This document shows, piece after piece, positions 35,362-42,533 of a stretch of DNA of 64,000 nucleotides; position 1 is the first letter of the stretch; every line of letters begins with the position of its first letter. Source of the DNA: Streptomyces sp. 378 (GTDB lineage: Bacteria; Actinomycetota; Actinomycetes; Streptomycetales; Streptomycetaceae); contig NZ_JASKMS010000032.1 in the NCBI RefSeq assembly GCF_030124145.1, positions 1 through 64,000 on the forward strand. Direction: 5' to 3'. Under the pieces are notes generated by a model. It had not been told where the DNA came from and made no database searches. It saw only the letters and a list, made by a program, of their open reading frames with translations. Position numbers and translations under genes: made by a program.

Positions 35362-37485
35362 CTACGCCTGGCCGCGCCTCACCCGGCGCAGGACGACGAA
35401 GCCCGCGATGACCAGGACTGCGCCCGCCGCGGCCGGCCACAGCTGGGCGCCGGTGTCGGCCAGGCCGCCCCCGCCGACCGCCTGCGGCTCCGTCTGCGAG
35501 GGAGCCGACGGGGTCGGCGCCGCACTGGTCGCCGCGCCGACGGCCTGGGAGTCGCCGAGTCCGTCCGATTCCTCACCGGAGGCCTCCTTCGCACCGCCGC
35601 CCTGCTCGGCGGCGTCACCGCCACCGGTCGTGGAGGTCGCCTTCACCTCGGGCTCGGCCCGGCCGGGAGCCGTGGACGCGTCATCGGAGTCCGGTTCGGG
35701 CGCCGGCTTGTTCGCCGGGGGCTTCGCGGCCTCACCCTTGCCGGCGTCACCGCCGTCGCCCTTGTCACCGGGCTTCCCGGCGCCGTTCCCGCCCTGCGGA
35801 GCGCCGGGCGTGCGGGTGGGCTCCTCCTGCGGGGCCTCGGGAGCCTTGGTGGGCTCCTCCTGCGGGGCCTCGGGAGTCTTCGTCGGCTCCTCCTGCGGGG
35901 CTTCCGGCGACTTGGTCGGCTCCTCCTGGGGCTGCTCGGCCGGCGGGTTCTGCCCGCCGTCCGCTCCGGCTCCGCACTCACGGCCGTCGTTGATGCAGTC
36001 GACCATCTCCTCCATCAGATCCTCGTCGAAGATGTTGATGAAGTCGCCGTGGTCCGTGACCGGCTTGTGCAACTGCTCCGGGAAGGAGTCGACCGCGAAC
36101 AGCGGTGTCGTACGGCCGCCGTCCTGCAGGCTCGGCGCGTCGATGTCGTAGACGATGCGCTGGACCAGCTGCGGGATGGGGCGGAAGCCGGACGGGCAGG
36201 TGCCTGCGGCGTCCGTGAACGCCACGTGGGTGCGGTGGTTGGCGCTGTCGATGTTGCGCCCGTCCCAGCAGCTCTGGAACTTGAAGGTCCGTACGACGTC
36301 GCTGCCCTGGGGACACAGCGGGTACTTGTCCTTCAACTGCCGGTCCTCGAAGCCGGTGCAGCTCCAGGAGGCGTTGGCGTTGGCGGGGCCGTTGACGAAC
36401 GACTTGGCGTCGCCGGTGATGATGCGCAGCAGCCGCGGCATGGCCGTGACCTTCTCGCGCGGGTTGCCGACGAAGGTCAGCGTGACCTGCTTCGGCGTGA
36501 CGATCTCGCCGGCGTTGCCCTCGATGCCGCCGCCGGGCTTGTCGGCGTCCTGCTCCTGGGCGCCGTTCTGCAGACGCACGACGGGCCAGTAGTAGGACGA
36601 CTTGTCGCCCTGGTCGTCGCAGCTGGTCTCCGCCTTGGCCAGGTCCTGGTCGCTGGCGAAGGCGTTGTTGGACTGGTTGCCGACGTAGTCGTGGAAGTGG
36701 TGGGCGCCGTTGCTCACACCCGGGGCGGCGATGATGTTGTCGGAGTTGAACAGCCCGTTCTCGTTCACCCCGCAGTCGGTGGCGAAGGAGCCGCGGGAGG
36801 CGTCGCCCTGCGGGCTGGGGTTGTTCACGTTGGGCTGGACGCTCTTGATGTCCGCGAAGTCGGCGGCGACGGGGCCGTTGCCCGCCTGCCCGCCATTGGC
36901 GCCCTGGCCCTGGCCGTTCCCCTGTTCCTGGCCGGTCCCGCCCTGCTCCTGGCCGGGCTGCCCGGCCTCAGCGCCGTCCTGGCCTTCGCCCTGCGCGGGA
37001 GCCTGGTTGCCTTCCTCCACGGTGCAGGCGGCGAAGGCCTCCAGCCCCTCGGGGCGGTCCCCTACCCGGTCGATGGCGATCGCGATGCGCTCCAGGGTCG
37101 CGGTCCGCTTCTCCTTCAGCGGGTTCACGACCGCGTTGTCGGCGAAGCCGGGATCCTGGCGCATCTGCTGCGCCGATTCGCTCAGCCGCTGATAGGCCTT
37201 GGCGATCTGCTCGTCCAGGAGGGCGAGTTCCTTGTCGACCTCCCCGCGCGCCTGCTCGGGGACCGAGGTCAGCTTGCTGCCGACGTCCGGGCAGTCGATC
37301 GTGGCGCCCGCCGTCCGAACCCCCGCGCCGGACCGCGTCTGGGCGGAGTCACCGCCCGAATCCCCGTCCGTGGCCGAGGCGTAGACGTTCGCGGCCATCA
37401 GGCCACCGCCGCCCAGAATCAGTGCGAATGCGGCGAAGGTCGCGCGTCGTGGGCCGGTAGGGCGTCTTCGCGTGTTGCGTCCCAA
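35362..37485 (-). CDS. DUF1996 secreted protein with LAXTG-type sortase signal
   Basis: Precursor of 707 residues. An N-terminal export signal (RRATFAAFALILGGGGLMAA) is followed by a coiled helical region (~60-150), a Gln/Gly-rich linker, and the DUF1996 domain (~210-500) with FHDYVGNQSNN, SSYYWPVVRLQ and NHRTHVAF. A Pro/Glu/Thr repeat stalk (PQEEPTK with about 12-residue period, ~525-575) leads to an acidic linker. The C-terminus LADTG, hydrophobic helix and RRVRRGQA is a class E sortase sorting signal, so the protein is probably wall-anchored. The start is TTG 37485 with AGGAGAG upstream. Predicted role: extracellular carbohydrate or surface interaction; not proven. Confidence 0.85.
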   Translation of the reverse strand: MGRNTRRRPTGPRRATFAAFALILGGGGLMAANVYASATDGDSGGDSAQTRSGAGVRTAGATIDCPDVGSKLTSVPEQARGEVDKELALLDEQIAKAYQRLSESAQQMRQDPGFADNAVVNPLKEKRTATLERIAIAIDRVGDRPEGLEAFAACTVEEGNQAPAQGEGQDGAEAGQPGQEQGGTGQEQGNGQGQGANGGQAGNGPVAADFADIKSVQPNVNNPSPQGDASRGSFATDCGVNENGLFNSDNIIAAPGVSNGAHHFHDYVGNQSNNAFASDQDLAKAETSCDDQGDKSSYYWPVVRLQNGAQEQDADKPGGGIEGNAGEIVTPKQVTLTFVGNPREKVTAMPRLLRIITGDAKSFVNGPANANASWSCTGFEDRQLKDKYPLCPQGSDVVRTFKFQSCWDGRNIDSANHRTHVAFTDAAGTCPSGFRPIPQLVQRIVYDIDAPSLQDGGRTTPLFAVDSFPEQLHKPVTDHGDFINIFDEDLMEEMVDCINDGRECGAGADGGQNPPAEQPQEEPTKSPEAPQEEPTKTPEAPQEEPTKAPEAPQEEPTRTPGAPQGGNGAGKPGDKGDGGDAGKGEAAKPPANKPAPEPDSDDASTAPGRAEPEVKATSTTGGGDAAEQGGGAKEASGEESDGLGDSQAVGAATSAAPTPSAPSQTEPQAVGGGGLADTGAQLWPAAAGAVLVIAGFVVLRRVRRGQA
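35815..35935. repeat. Tandem ~36-bp coding repeats in the DUF1996 stalk
   Basis: Three to four near-identical units, each beginning with CTCCTGCGGGGCCTC or a close variant on the plus strand, encode the EPTKxPEAPQE stalk. Unit length is a multiple of three, so copy number can change without frameshift. Confidence 0.85.
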
Positions 37486-37614
37486 GGGTGCTCTCCTGCG
37501 CTTGTGGCGTACCGGGCATGAAAATCCCCTCGCCCCATACGTACGGAAGCACCGGTGTGTTCACTCACCCCGAAAACTTTCGGAGAACTCTCATGGAGCA
37601 CGGCCCGGCCCGAG

Positions 37615-37641
37615 CCCCGCCGGACGCACCGTCCGGCGGGG
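37615..37641. terminator. Terminator of the LPMO gene
   Basis: Perfect 11-bp inverted repeat CCCCGCCGGAC (37615-37625) and GTCCGGCGGGG (37631-37641), loop GCACC, ten bases past the LPMO stop on the minus strand. Confidence 0.8.
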
Positions 37642-37650
37642 CGGCGCAGG

Positions 37651-38331
37651 TCAGCGGAAGTTCACGTCACTGCACAGGAAGTAGGTCTGGTCCATGTGCG
37701 AGGCCTGCCAGATCGTGTACACGACGTGCCGGCCGCTCAGCCCCGAAGTACTCACCGGAATCTCGTAGTTCTGGCTGGGCGCGTACCTGCCGGTGCGCTT
37801 GACGAGCTGGAGGTCGTTCCAGGTCAGCGGGCGGGTGGTGGGGTCGAAGCCCTGCCGCGTGACGTACACCAGGAAGTAGTCGGCGCCGTGACTGGCCTGG
37901 TCGTAGAGCTTCACCGTGAAGTCGCCGGTGATGTCGGTGGTCTTCCAGGCGCCGACGGCGTCGAGGGAGTTGTACCGGCCGCCCTCGGTCCGTCCGCCGC
38001 TGCAGAGCTGGCCATTGGGGACGACGGCCTGGAAGTTCCCGCCGGAGCCGTTGCGGTACAGGCCGTTCCAGTTCCACATGGCGTTGGGATTGTCCTGCCA
38101 CGCCTGCCAGCACATGGGGTCGAGACGGGCCATCTCGGGGTTCTGGAAGTCGCTCCCCCAGCGCAGCCAGCAGCCGTAGTTGCGGGAGGCCGGGTCCACG
38201 ACCGACCCGTGGGCGACGGCGGTGCCGCTCCAGGGGATCAGGCTGAGCAGTGCGGCGACCAGCACGCTCAGGGCGAGCGTCAGACGGGACCTGAGCCCGG
38301 GAAAGCGCAAGTCATGACCATGACAATTCAT
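37651..38331 (-). CDS. AA10 lytic polysaccharide monooxygenase
   Basis: Precursor of 226 residues. A 40-residue signal peptide ends with GTAVA, so the mature protein begins with His41 (HGSVVDPASRNYGCW), the copper-binding histidine brace. The second brace His is in DQASHGADYFLVY, and the axial aromatic is in the C-terminal MDQTYFLCSDVNF. It oxidatively cleaves chitin or cellulose outside the cell; no carbohydrate-binding module is attached. ATG 38331 has AAGGAG upstream. A perfect CebR-type operator lies 95 bases upstream, pointing to cellulose/cello-oligosaccharide induction rather than chitin. Confidence 0.93.
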   Translation of the reverse strand: MNCHGHDLRFPGLRSRLTLALSVLVAALLSLIPWSGTAVAHGSVVDPASRNYGCWLRWGSDFQNPEMARLDPMCWQAWQDNPNAMWNWNGLYRNGSGGNFQAVVPNGQLCSGGRTEGGRYNSLDAVGAWKTTDITGDFTVKLYDQASHGADYFLVYVTRQGFDPTTRPLTWNDLQLVKRTGRYAPSQNYEIPVSTSGLSGRHVVYTIWQASHMDQTYFLCSDVNFR

Positions 38332-38425
38332 GATCTCCTTCTTTCGGGTGTGGGGGTTTTCGTACCTTCGACCGTGCTCGTTTCCGTTTTCGATCATGTT
38401 TCGACATGCGGGGAGTGCGGAGAGC

Positions 38426-38441
38426 GTGGGAGCGCTCCCAC
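38426..38441. promoter_or_regulatory. CebR-type operator upstream of the LPMO gene
   Basis: The core TGGGAGCGCTCCCA (38427-38440) is a perfect palindrome, extended by G and C to 16 bp. It equals the known binding site of the cellobiose repressor CebR/CelR of streptomycetes and Thermobifida. It lies between the LPMO start and the GNAT stop. Confidence 0.8.
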
Positions 38442-38547
38442 ATCGCACAGGCTGCGCCCGATGACACGGCTCGGCAACGCCCGATTGCGCCACTTCCGCG
38501 CCTCCTGGCGCATTCCACTCGTTCGATGCGTTCGATGGGCAGGACCG

Positions 38548-39180
38548 TCAGAGCCGGTCGAGTTCCTTCGTGGTGCGTCCGAGGTAGCCGACCCCGTCCG
38601 GCGCGGGGATGTCGATCTCCTCGAAGCCCAAGCGGTCGTAGAAGGCCCTTGCCCGGGTGTTGGCGGTCGACATGGCCAGATGGACGGCCGGCACTCCCCT
38701 GTCCTGGAGGGCCTGCAGGAACGTCCGCATCAGGCGGCGGCCGTGACCGCGGCCCTGCCGGCCGGGCAGCAGGTCGATGTGCAGATGCGCGGGGTGGGCG
38801 GCCAGCCCGGGCAGCACCATCCGTTCGGGGTCGTGCAGCAGGCCCGCCATCACCTCGTCCGGGGTGCGCGGCGGCCGGGGTGGCTCCGGGTGACGGTCGG
38901 CCACCAGGGGCAGCCACGTGGTGCGGAAGGCCTCGGCGAAACGAGGGGTGTCGGCCGTGCCGAGGACGTACCCGACCGCCCGCCCCCGCCCGTCGTCCAG
39001 CACGAAGGCCAGGTCCGGCTCCAGATGGACGTACGGCGCCGCGAAGGCCGCCGGAAAGATGTTCGGGTCCGCGTAGTGGGGGCGGCTGTCCTCGCCGTGA
39101 TGGGCGGTGCGGATGCAGATGTCGTCGAGGGCGGGGCGATCCTCGGGGCGGTACGGCCGGATGATGTGCGTCGTTGTCAT
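38548..39180 (-). CDS. GNAT family N-acetyltransferase (O-GlcNAcase-associated type)
   Basis: Protein of 210 residues. Motif A is DLLPGRQGRGHGRRLMRTFL, with acetyl-CoA-binding Q/RxxGxG/A, followed by MSTANTRARAFYDRLGFEEI. The N-terminus (TTHIIRPYRPEDRPALDDICIRT) and central insert resemble the bacterial acetyltransferases related to the C-terminal domain of O-GlcNAcase. The acceptor is unknown, perhaps an amino sugar or protein. ATG 39180 has only a weak RBS. A CebR-type operator overlaps its promoter region (TAGCGT at 39199-39194), so it should be de-repressed with cellulase genes. The LPMO gene follows on the same strand. Confidence 0.88.
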   Translation of the reverse strand: MTTTHIIRPYRPEDRPALDDICIRTAHHGEDSRPHYADPNIFPAAFAAPYVHLEPDLAFVLDDGRGRAVGYVLGTADTPRFAEAFRTTWLPLVADRHPEPPRPPRTPDEVMAGLLHDPERMVLPGLAAHPAHLHIDLLPGRQGRGHGRRLMRTFLQALQDRGVPAVHLAMSTANTRARAFYDRLGFEEIDIPAPDGVGYLGRTTKELDRL

Positions 39181-39199
39181 GACGGCATCGTGCACGCTA

Positions 39200-39213
39200 T
39201 GGGAGCGCTCCCG
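39200..39213. promoter_or_regulatory. CebR-type operator at the GNAT promoter
   Basis: TGGGAGCGCTCCCG (39200-39213) differs from the consensus only at the last base. On the minus strand it directly abuts TAGCGT (39199-39194), a probable -10 box, so repressor binding would block RNA polymerase. It is also about 80 bases upstream of the plus-strand BrkB gene. Confidence 0.7.
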
Positions 39214-39291
39214 CGACCCTCTTGGGACACGCCGAGGGCCCGGCTTGTGCGAGCGCGGCTTAAGGGCCCCGTCAGGGGTTACCCGGCTCAC

Positions 39292-40464
39292 ATGGTGAAG
39301 CTGCATATTCCAGGACGAAAAGAACACCACAAAGGCGAGGCGCCGCCTCAGGACCCGCGACCGGGACCCGAGCAGGAAGGCCGAGAGCCGACCGACGCCG
39401 AAAGCCGAGAGCGGGTCGACGCGGAACGCCGAGGACCTGCCGAGGCCGAACGCCGCGAGGGTTCCGCCCCCGTGTCCGAGGACCCCGGGCCGAGCCCCGA
39501 AGTGGAGGGCGCGGCGCCCGACAAGCCGACGGATCTGCCCCCGAAGTCGTGGGGCGCGGTACTGAAGGGAAGCCTGCGGGAGTTCAAGGACGACGAGCTG
39601 ACCGACCGGGCGGCGGCGCTGACCTATTACGGCGTGCTGTCGCTGTTCCCCGCGCTGCTGGTACTGGTGTCCATGCTGGGCCTCGCCGGGAAGTCGGCCA
39701 CGGACAAGGTGCTGGAGAACGTACAGCAGCTGACTCCCGCCTCGGCCCGCGACATCATCACCCGTGCCGTCGAGCAGTTGCAGGGCAACGCCGGCATCGG
39801 CTCGCTGATGGCGATCGTCGGTCTCGTCCTGGCGGTCTGGTCGGCGTCCGGCTATGTGGCCGCGTTCATCCGCTCGGCCAACGCCGTCTACGACATGCCC
39901 GAGGGCCGGCCGGTGTGGAAGCTGCTGCCGGTGCGGGTGGCCGTGACGGTGGTGCTGATGGTGATGGCCGTGATCAGCGCGCTGATCGTGGTCTTCACCG
40001 GCGGGCTGGCCCAGCAGGTCGGGACGACCCTGGGGGTCGGCGACACCGCGCTGACGGTCTGGTCGATCGCGAAGTGGCCCGTCCTGGTCCTGCTGGTCAC
40101 GACCATGATCGCGCTCCTGTACTGGGCGACCCCGAACGCCAAGGTGAAGGGCTTCCGCTGGCTCACGCCCGGCAGTCTGCTCGCCCTGCTGATCTGGATG
40201 CTCGCGTCCGGCGGTTTCGCGTTCTACGTGGCCAACTTCGCCTCGTACAACAAGACCTACGGCACGATGGCCGGTGTCATCGTCTTCCTGGTGTGGCTGT
40301 GGATCACCAACCTGGCGATCCTGCTGGGCCTGGAGTTCGACGCGGAGACGGCGCGGCAGCGGGCCATCGCCGGTGGTCACCCGCCGGAGGCCGAGCCGTA
40401 CACGCAGCCGCGTGACACCCGGACGTGGGACGAGCAGGACCGGCGCCGGCTGGACGAGACCTGA
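39292..40464 (+). CDS. YihY/BrkB family inner membrane protein
   Basis: Protein of 390 residues. A charged disordered N-terminus (~1-80, many Glu/Arg) precedes the YihY/BrkB membrane domain with about six helices: LTDRAAALTYYGVLSLFPALLV, IGSLMAIVGLVLAVWSASGYVAAF, RVAVTVVLMVMAVISALIVVF, WPVLVLLVTTMIALLYWATPN and ...FLVWLWITNLAILLGLEFDAE. The family is thought to transport lipids or similar compounds. ATG 39292 has only a distant AGGGG. It is divergent from the GNAT gene; whether the shared operator affects it is open. Confidence 0.9.
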   Translation: MVKLHIPGRKEHHKGEAPPQDPRPGPEQEGREPTDAESRERVDAERRGPAEAERREGSAPVSEDPGPSPEVEGAAPDKPTDLPPKSWGAVLKGSLREFKDDELTDRAAALTYYGVLSLFPALLVLVSMLGLAGKSATDKVLENVQQLTPASARDIITRAVEQLQGNAGIGSLMAIVGLVLAVWSASGYVAAFIRSANAVYDMPEGRPVWKLLPVRVAVTVVLMVMAVISALIVVFTGGLAQQVGTTLGVGDTALTVWSIAKWPVLVLLVTTMIALLYWATPNAKVKGFRWLTPGSLLALLIWMLASGGFAFYVANFASYNKTYGTMAGVIVFLVWLWITNLAILLGLEFDAETARQRAIAGGHPPEAEPYTQPRDTRTWDEQDRRRLDET

Positions 40465-40478
40465 CGGGGCCCGACGGT

Positions 40479-40931
40479 TCAGCCCGTGAGTCCGGCGGCG
40501 ACCGTCGCGCCCAGTTCCCAGCACCGCCCGAGGTCGCCCTTGTCCGGCTCGCCGGTCACGGTGACGGCCTCGGCGGTGCGGCGCCACCCAAGGCCCGTCG
40601 TGACCGACTCGATCCCGCGCACGGCGCCGGTGACGTCGTTGCCGCCGTGCACCCAGTAGCCGAAGGGGCGTCCGCGGGTGGCGTCCAGACACGGGTAGTA
40701 GACCTGGTCGAAGAAGTGCTTGAGGGCCCCGGACATGTAGCCGAGGTTCGCGGGGGTGCCGAGGAGGAAGCCGTCGGCGGCGAGGACGTCGGAGGCCGTG
40801 GCCGACAGGGCGGGCACCCGGACGACCCTCACGTCCTCGATCTCGGGGTCCGTCGCACCGGACAGGACGGCTTCGAACATCGCCTGGCAGTGGGGCGAGG
40901 GCGTGTGATGGACGATCAGCAAAGTGGCCAC
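40479..40931 (-). CDS. Flavodoxin-like NAD(P)H-dependent oxidoreductase
   Basis: Protein of 150 residues with the flavodoxin fold: TLLIVHHTPSPHCQAMFEAV at the phosphate loop, DGFLLGTPANLGYMSGALKHFFDQ at the FMN-binding loop and RPFGYWVHGGNDVTGAVRG. It would use FMN to reduce a quinone or similar acceptor. The start is GTG 40931 with AGGTG upstream. It is convergent with the BrkB gene (14 bases) and upstream neighbours are separated by a terminator. Confidence 0.88.
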   Translation of the reverse strand: MATLLIVHHTPSPHCQAMFEAVLSGATDPEIEDVRVVRVPALSATASDVLAADGFLLGTPANLGYMSGALKHFFDQVYYPCLDATRGRPFGYWVHGGNDVTGAVRGIESVTTGLGWRRTAEAVTVTGEPDKGDLGRCWELGATVAAGLTG

Positions 40932-40948
40932 GGCACCTGACCTTGCCG

Positions 40949-40986
40949 TCCGGCCCCCGCCACCGCAAGCGGTGACGGGGGCCGGA
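40949..40986. terminator. Terminator of the holin/DUF3618 operon
   Basis: Stem TCCGGCCCCCGCCACCGC (40949-40966) and GCGGTGACGGGGGCCGGA (40969-40986) pairs with one mismatch. It follows the stop of the minus-strand gene at 41004. Confidence 0.78.
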
Positions 40987-41003
40987 TGCCGGTGTGCCGT
41001 GGC

Positions 41004-41435
41004 TCAGCGGTTGCCGCGACGGCGGATCAGCAGAGCCGCCACCAGGACGGCACCGGCGCCCGCCAGCAGGGCGGCCCGGTGGTCGCGCATCTGCCGCGGG
41101 GCCTTGTCCTGCCAGACCTGCTCGGCCTGCGCGGCCTTCTCCTTGGCGCCCTGAGCGGCGGCTGCGCCCTTCTGCTTCACCGGCTCGGGCAGCTTCTCCT
41201 CCACGGTGTGGGCGACGTGTGCGGCCTTGGCCCTGGCCTGCCCGCTCCATTCCTGCGCCTTGGCCCCGGCCTGCTCCTTGACCGCGACGGCCTTCTCGCG
41301 GGCGCGGGTCTTGACGTCGGCACGGTCGGCGAGTGCCTGGACGGTGTCGCCGAGTTCGTGCCGGGTGTGCTCGACCTGCTCGCGCAACTCCTCCTGGCTG
41401 CGGGCGGTCGGCTCGTCGTGCGGGGGCTGGGTCAT
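41004..41435 (-). CDS. DUF3618-type protein with C-terminal membrane anchor
   Basis: Protein of 143 residues. The N-terminus SQEELREQVEHTRHELGDTVQALADRADVK is the DUF3618 signature, followed by a long Ala/Lys/Glu amphipathic helix (apolipoprotein/LEA-like) and one membrane helix (ALLAGAGAVLVAALLI) with a basic tail. It likely lines the inner membrane under stress. The ATG overlaps the stop of the holin-family gene (ATGA), so the two are coupled. An AAGGAG lies eleven bases upstream. Confidence 0.87.
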   Translation of the reverse strand: MTQPPHDEPTARSQEELREQVEHTRHELGDTVQALADRADVKTRAREKAVAVKEQAGAKAQEWSGQARAKAAHVAHTVEEKLPEPVKQKGAAAAQGAKEKAAQAEQVWQDKAPRQMRDHRAALLAGAGAVLVAALLIRRRGNR

Positions 41436-41875
41436 CGCTGTGCACTCTCCTTGATCTCGGCCACATCGGCCTTCACGCTGTCGATGGTCCGCTGCGGGGT
41501 GGGCGGGGCGGCGCTGCGCACCTGCTTGCGTCCGGCCAGCGCCGTCAGGCCCGTGGCGAGGGCCAGGACGCCCGTGACGATCAGCGCCGCGGCCCACACC
41601 GGCAGCGGTACGGCCAAGGCGGCGATCACCGTGGCGACCAGGGCCTGCAGGGTGACGAAACCGAGTACGCCGGCTCCGCCGAACAGGCCGCCACCCTTGC
41701 CGTAGCGTTTGCCCTTCTCCGTCATCTCCGCCTGCGCGAGGCGCATTTCGCCGCGCACGAGCTCGGTCAGCTGCTCGGTGGCCCGTTGCACCAGCTCGCC
41801 CACCGGTTCTTCCCCGGCCGTCTGCGCGCTTCCCGTGCGGGGAGCGGCGGGGGCCGTGCGGTGCGTGTCCGTCAT
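41432..41875 (-). CDS. Phage-holin-family (DUF1469-like) membrane protein
   Basis: Protein of 147 residues. A helical N-terminal part (EEPVGELVQRATEQLTELVRGEMRLAQAEM) is followed by two membrane helices (GFVTLQALVATVIAALAV and WAAALIVTGVLALATGLTAL). This is the chromosomal actinobacterial phage-holin-family group; no phage gene is nearby, so it is not a lysis holin. ATG 41875 has an excellent GGGAGGTGATC. It is the first gene of the pair with the DUF3618 protein, divergent from the SRPBCC gene at 42024. Confidence 0.88.
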   Translation of the reverse strand: MTDTHRTAPAAPRTGSAQTAGEEPVGELVQRATEQLTELVRGEMRLAQAEMTEKGKRYGKGGGLFGGAGVLGFVTLQALVATVIAALAVPLPVWAAALIVTGVLALATGLTALAGRKQVRSAAPPTPQRTIDSVKADVAEIKESAQR

Positions 41876-42023
41876 GGCGATCACCTCCCGGTCCGTAGTT
41901 GACGGACGGGTACCAGCGAGGGCGGAAAGAACACCTGGTCGGACGAGTTTTGCTGACGATGAGTGAGCGGCGCGAAATCCGGTACCCGTCGGTCGCTCAC
42001 GTACGAGAGAGGGAGGTATCGCC

Positions 42024-42473
42024 TTGTCGCAGGTAGAGGAATCCATCGAGGTCCGCGTGCCGGTGCACACCGCGTACAACCAGTGGACGCAGTTCGAGTC
42101 CTTCCCCGAGTTCATGGACGGTGTCGAGCGCATCGAGCAGCGCACCGACACCCTCACGCACTGGGTGACGAAGGTCGGCGGACAGGAGCGGGAGTTCGAC
42201 GCGGAGATCACCGAGCAGGTCCCCGACGAGCGCGTCGCGTGGACCACCGTGGACGGCGAGGCGCGGCAGGCCGGTGTGGTGACCTTCCACCGCATCCAGG
42301 ACGACACGACCAAGGTCATGCTGCAGATGGACTTCGACCCCAGTGGTGTGGCCGAGACGGTGGGCGACAAGCTCGGGTTCGTGCAGCGGCAGGTCTCCGG
42401 GGATCTCAAGCGGTTCAAGGAGTTCATGGAGGCCCGTGGAGCGGAGACGGGCGCCTGGCGCGGCCAGGTCTGA
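42024..42473 (+). CDS. SRPBCC family protein, paralogue of the gene at 11672
   Basis: Protein of 149 residues. It shares VPVHTAYNQWTQFE, FP.FM.GVE, WTT, DLKRFKEFME and the terminal GAWRG with the protein at 11672, so the two arose by duplication. SRPBCC lipid/ligand-binding fold without assignable catalytic residues. The TTG at 42024 follows GGGAGGT at six bases. It is divergent from the holin/DUF3618 pair and ends in a strong terminator. Confidence 0.88.
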   Translation: MSQVEESIEVRVPVHTAYNQWTQFESFPEFMDGVERIEQRTDTLTHWVTKVGGQEREFDAEITEQVPDERVAWTTVDGEARQAGVVTFHRIQDDTTKVMLQMDFDPSGVAETVGDKLGFVQRQVSGDLKRFKEFMEARGAETGAWRGQV

Positions 42474-42483
42474 CCCGGCACGA

Positions 42484-42518
42484 GAAGGCCGCCACCACCG
42501 CACGTGGTGGCGGCCTTC
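42484..42518. terminator. Bidirectional terminator between SRPBCC and P-type ATPase genes
   Basis: Perfect 15-bp inverted repeat GAAGGCCGCCACCAC (42484-42498) and its complement (42504-42518), loop CGCAC. It serves the plus-strand SRPBCC gene and the convergent ATPase gene. Confidence 0.85.
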
Positions 42519-42533
42519 TGCTGTGCCCGCCCG

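Noticed and set aside
38548..41466. A single 972-codon minus-strand frame covering the GNAT, BrkB and flavodoxin regions
   Set aside because: Only its last 210 codons (GNAT) are real. The rest is antisense to the BrkB and neighbouring genes and has no domain.
41432..41875. Prophage signal from the phage-holin-family gene
   Set aside because: No endolysin, structural gene, integrase or attachment site nearby; this family is common in actinobacterial chromosomes.
41908..41987. GGGTAC hexamers between the holin-family gene and the second SRPBCC gene
   Set aside because: Neither orientation has a correctly spaced -35 element.
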